This document shows positions 6,401 to 7,347 of a stretch of DNA of 7,347 bases, in pieces (position 1 is the first letter of the stretch; each line of letters begins with the position of its first letter). Where the stretch lies: contig JALOMU010000268.1 in assembly GCA_025455285.1 (NCBI GenBank), positions 1 through 7,347 on the forward strand. Reading direction: 5' to 3'. The translations under genes and the position numbers were made by a program. The stretch comes from Flavihumibacter sp. (GTDB taxonomy: Bacteria; Bacteroidota; Bacteroidia; Chitinophagales; Chitinophagaceae). A model generated the notes under the pieces. It was not told the DNA's origin, searched no databases, and worked only from the letters and a program-made list of their open reading frames with translations.

Positions 6401-6414
6401 AGGGTTAAAACCCT
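6401..6414. promoter_or_regulatory. Inverted repeat in the divergent gap between the membrane protein gene and radC
   Basis: The dyad AGGGTT-AA-AACCCT has perfect 6-bp arms around two bases. It sits near the middle of the 96-bp gap between two divergent genes, where an operator would be expected. The loop is too tight for a good RNA hairpin. It may be chance. Confidence 0.25.
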
Positions 6415-6450
6415 GTTTCAAGACATAAAAATATTCATTAATCTTACTTT

Positions 6451-7019
6451 ATGCAAGCGCAAAACCACTCAATTAAATCCTGGGCAAAAGACGACCGGCC
6501 ACGCGAAAAATTACTTAGTAAAAGTCCCATGCAACTGAGCGATGCTGAACTGATTGCCCTTTTGCTGAATCATGGTAACAAGGAAAAGACGGCCCTTGAT
6601 ATGGCAAGAGAACTGCTACAGCTCGGCCAAAATAACCTGTTTGAACTTGGCAAGCTATCCGTATTTGAATTGATGAAAGTGAAAGGAATCGGAAAGGCAA
6701 AAGCAGTAACGATTGCTGCTGCTATGGAATTGGCTAAACGCCGCCAACTCTCAAACACAAGGAAATCATTAGTAGCGGTGGCTTAACAGGAACAGTAGCA
6801 GATCCCCGGATCATCATGAGAAAAGCTATTGAACAGGATGCTGTAGCACTTATTCTTTGCCATAATCATCCCTCCGGAAACCTGCACCCTTCCAAGGCTG
6901 ATGAGGAACTTACCCGTAAAATCAGGGAAGCCGCCTTGTTATTGGACATCCGGGTACTTGACCACCTGATTGTTAGTCAGGATGGGTATTTCAGCTTTGC
7001 AGATGAAGGACTGATCTGA
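6451..7019 (+). pseudogene. radC: radC (JAMM/MPN-domain DNA repair protein family), broken by an internal frame-shifting deletion
   Basis: The first piece (6451-6786, 111 codons) encodes the RadC N-terminal region: the DDRPREKLL motif (14-22), LSDAELIALLL (29-39), and a helix-hairpin-helix VKGIGKAKAV (77-86), ending in AMELAKRRQLSNT before running into an unrelated LVAVA and a stop. The second piece is in another frame. From about 6759 it reads KEIISSGGLTGTVADPR, continues through the ATG at 6816 and holds the JAMM zinc motif HNHPSGNLHPSKAD, then LDHLIVSQDGYFSFADEGLI, and stops at 7019. Complete RadC proteins have about 40-45 residues between these parts (the HEEFWVLLLN-type strand with the conserved Glu); they are missing. 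The frame change implies a deletion of 3n+1 bases near 6754-6762, so one indel does not restore the protein. A separately translated C-terminal 67-aa piece from 6816 is possible but would lack half the MPN fold. An assembly error is the main alternative. Confidence 0.85.
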
Positions 7020-7025
7020 TATCAG
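7016..7025. other. Palindrome spanning the two convergent stop codons
   Basis: CTGATATCAG is a perfect 10-bp palindrome that contains the radC stop (TGA at 7017-7019) and the complement of the DUF3467 stop (TCA at 7022-7024). The two genes are separated by only two bases, leaving no room for a terminator between them. Confidence 0.5.
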
Positions 7026-7336
7026 GCTTGTGCCGCCGGTCCGCCAAAATTCATTGGAACCTGAATCTCTTCCAGGTCTTTAATATCACCATTTACTTCC
7101 TCAAATCGATCAATATTTTCAATCAGGGCTTTCATAAATCGCTTGGCATGCTGAGGGGTAAGAATAATTCTGGACTTCACTCTGCTTTTAGGTGTACCGG
7201 GCATCACATTTACAAAATCAATTACAAATTCTGCATGGGAATGTGTAATAATAGCCAGATTAGCATATTCCCCTTCAGCCATCTCTTCGGATATTTCAAT
7301 ATTTAACTGGTTCTGCTGATTGTTCGTATTATCCAT
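7022..7336 (-). CDS. DUF3467 domain-containing protein
   Basis: A 104-aa, acidic, soluble protein matching the DUF3467 family: EYANLAIITHSHAEFVIDFV (23-42) contains the characteristic Y.N......EF.iDF, followed by KSRIILTPQHAKRFMKALIENIDRFEE (54-80), the family's R.ilsP..aK.....L..Ni..fE segment, and a G.I element (GDIKDL, 83-88). The N-terminus is Asn/Gln-rich and the C-terminus is a short Gly/Ala/Pro tail. The biochemical function of the family is unknown. The ATG at 7336 is the only sensible start, and the gene is complete. From memory, in many Bacteroidota this gene sits directly downstream of rpoC, which would lie just beyond the right edge. It ends two bases from the convergent radC remnant. 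Confidence 0.88.
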   Translation of the reverse strand: MDNTNNQQNQLNIEISEEMAEGEYANLAIITHSHAEFVIDFVNVMPGTPKSRVKSRIILTPQHAKRFMKALIENIDRFEEVNGDIKDLEEIQVPMNFGGPAAQA

Positions 7337-7347
7337 GATACAGTATT

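Noticed and set aside
6515..6758. Minus-strand short frames opposite radC
   Set aside because: They overlap the conserved RadC N-terminal coding sequence and show no family similarity.
6451..7019. Programmed ribosomal frameshift in radC
   Set aside because: A frameshift cannot supply the roughly 40 missing central residues, and there is no slippery heptamer with a downstream structure at the join.

Overview
This 7.3 kb window looks like chromosomal DNA of a Bacteroidota bacterium, most likely from Chitinophagaceae or a near relative. The basis is protein character (a DUF3467 protein, a fused E1 alpha/beta dehydrogenase, a CTC-type L25), a moderate GC content, and the absence of any GGAGG-like Shine-Dalgarno sequence before every start I checked; A/T-rich leaders take its place. 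The family assignment is inference.

Layout, left to right. (1) 13-716, minus strand: a stand-alone 214-aa protein derived from an IS1595/ISXO2-type transposase. It keeps the helix-turn-helix and the C-terminal signature but appears to have lost catalytic acidic residues, and it is followed by a clear intrinsic terminator. (2) 866-3569, minus strand: a fumarylacetoacetate hydrolase-family enzyme that overlaps by 26 bp a fused alpha/beta E1 component of a branched-chain-type 2-oxoacid dehydrogenase. The two probably form one transcript. (3) 3704-6022, minus strand: the translation/nucleotide cluster prs, rplY (ctc), pth, in the same order as the classic Bacillus prs-ctc-pth cluster. Here rplY and pth are separated by a strong hairpin terminator and an 11-copy heptanucleotide tandem repeat. 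(4) 6154-6354, minus strand: a small single-pass membrane protein of unknown function with its own terminator. (5) 6451-7019, plus strand: radC, which carries an internal frame-shifting deletion and is probably a pseudogene. (6) 7022-7336, minus strand: a DUF3467 protein whose stop codon lies two bases from the radC stop, convergently.

Functionally, most of the window is housekeeping: PRPP synthesis, a 5S rRNA-binding ribosomal protein, rescue of peptidyl-tRNA, and 2-oxoacid oxidation. I see no complete undescribed defence or mobile system. The points most worth checking are the catalytically degenerate but intact transposase-like gene, the G-rich heptamer array against the pth promoter region, and the broken radC.
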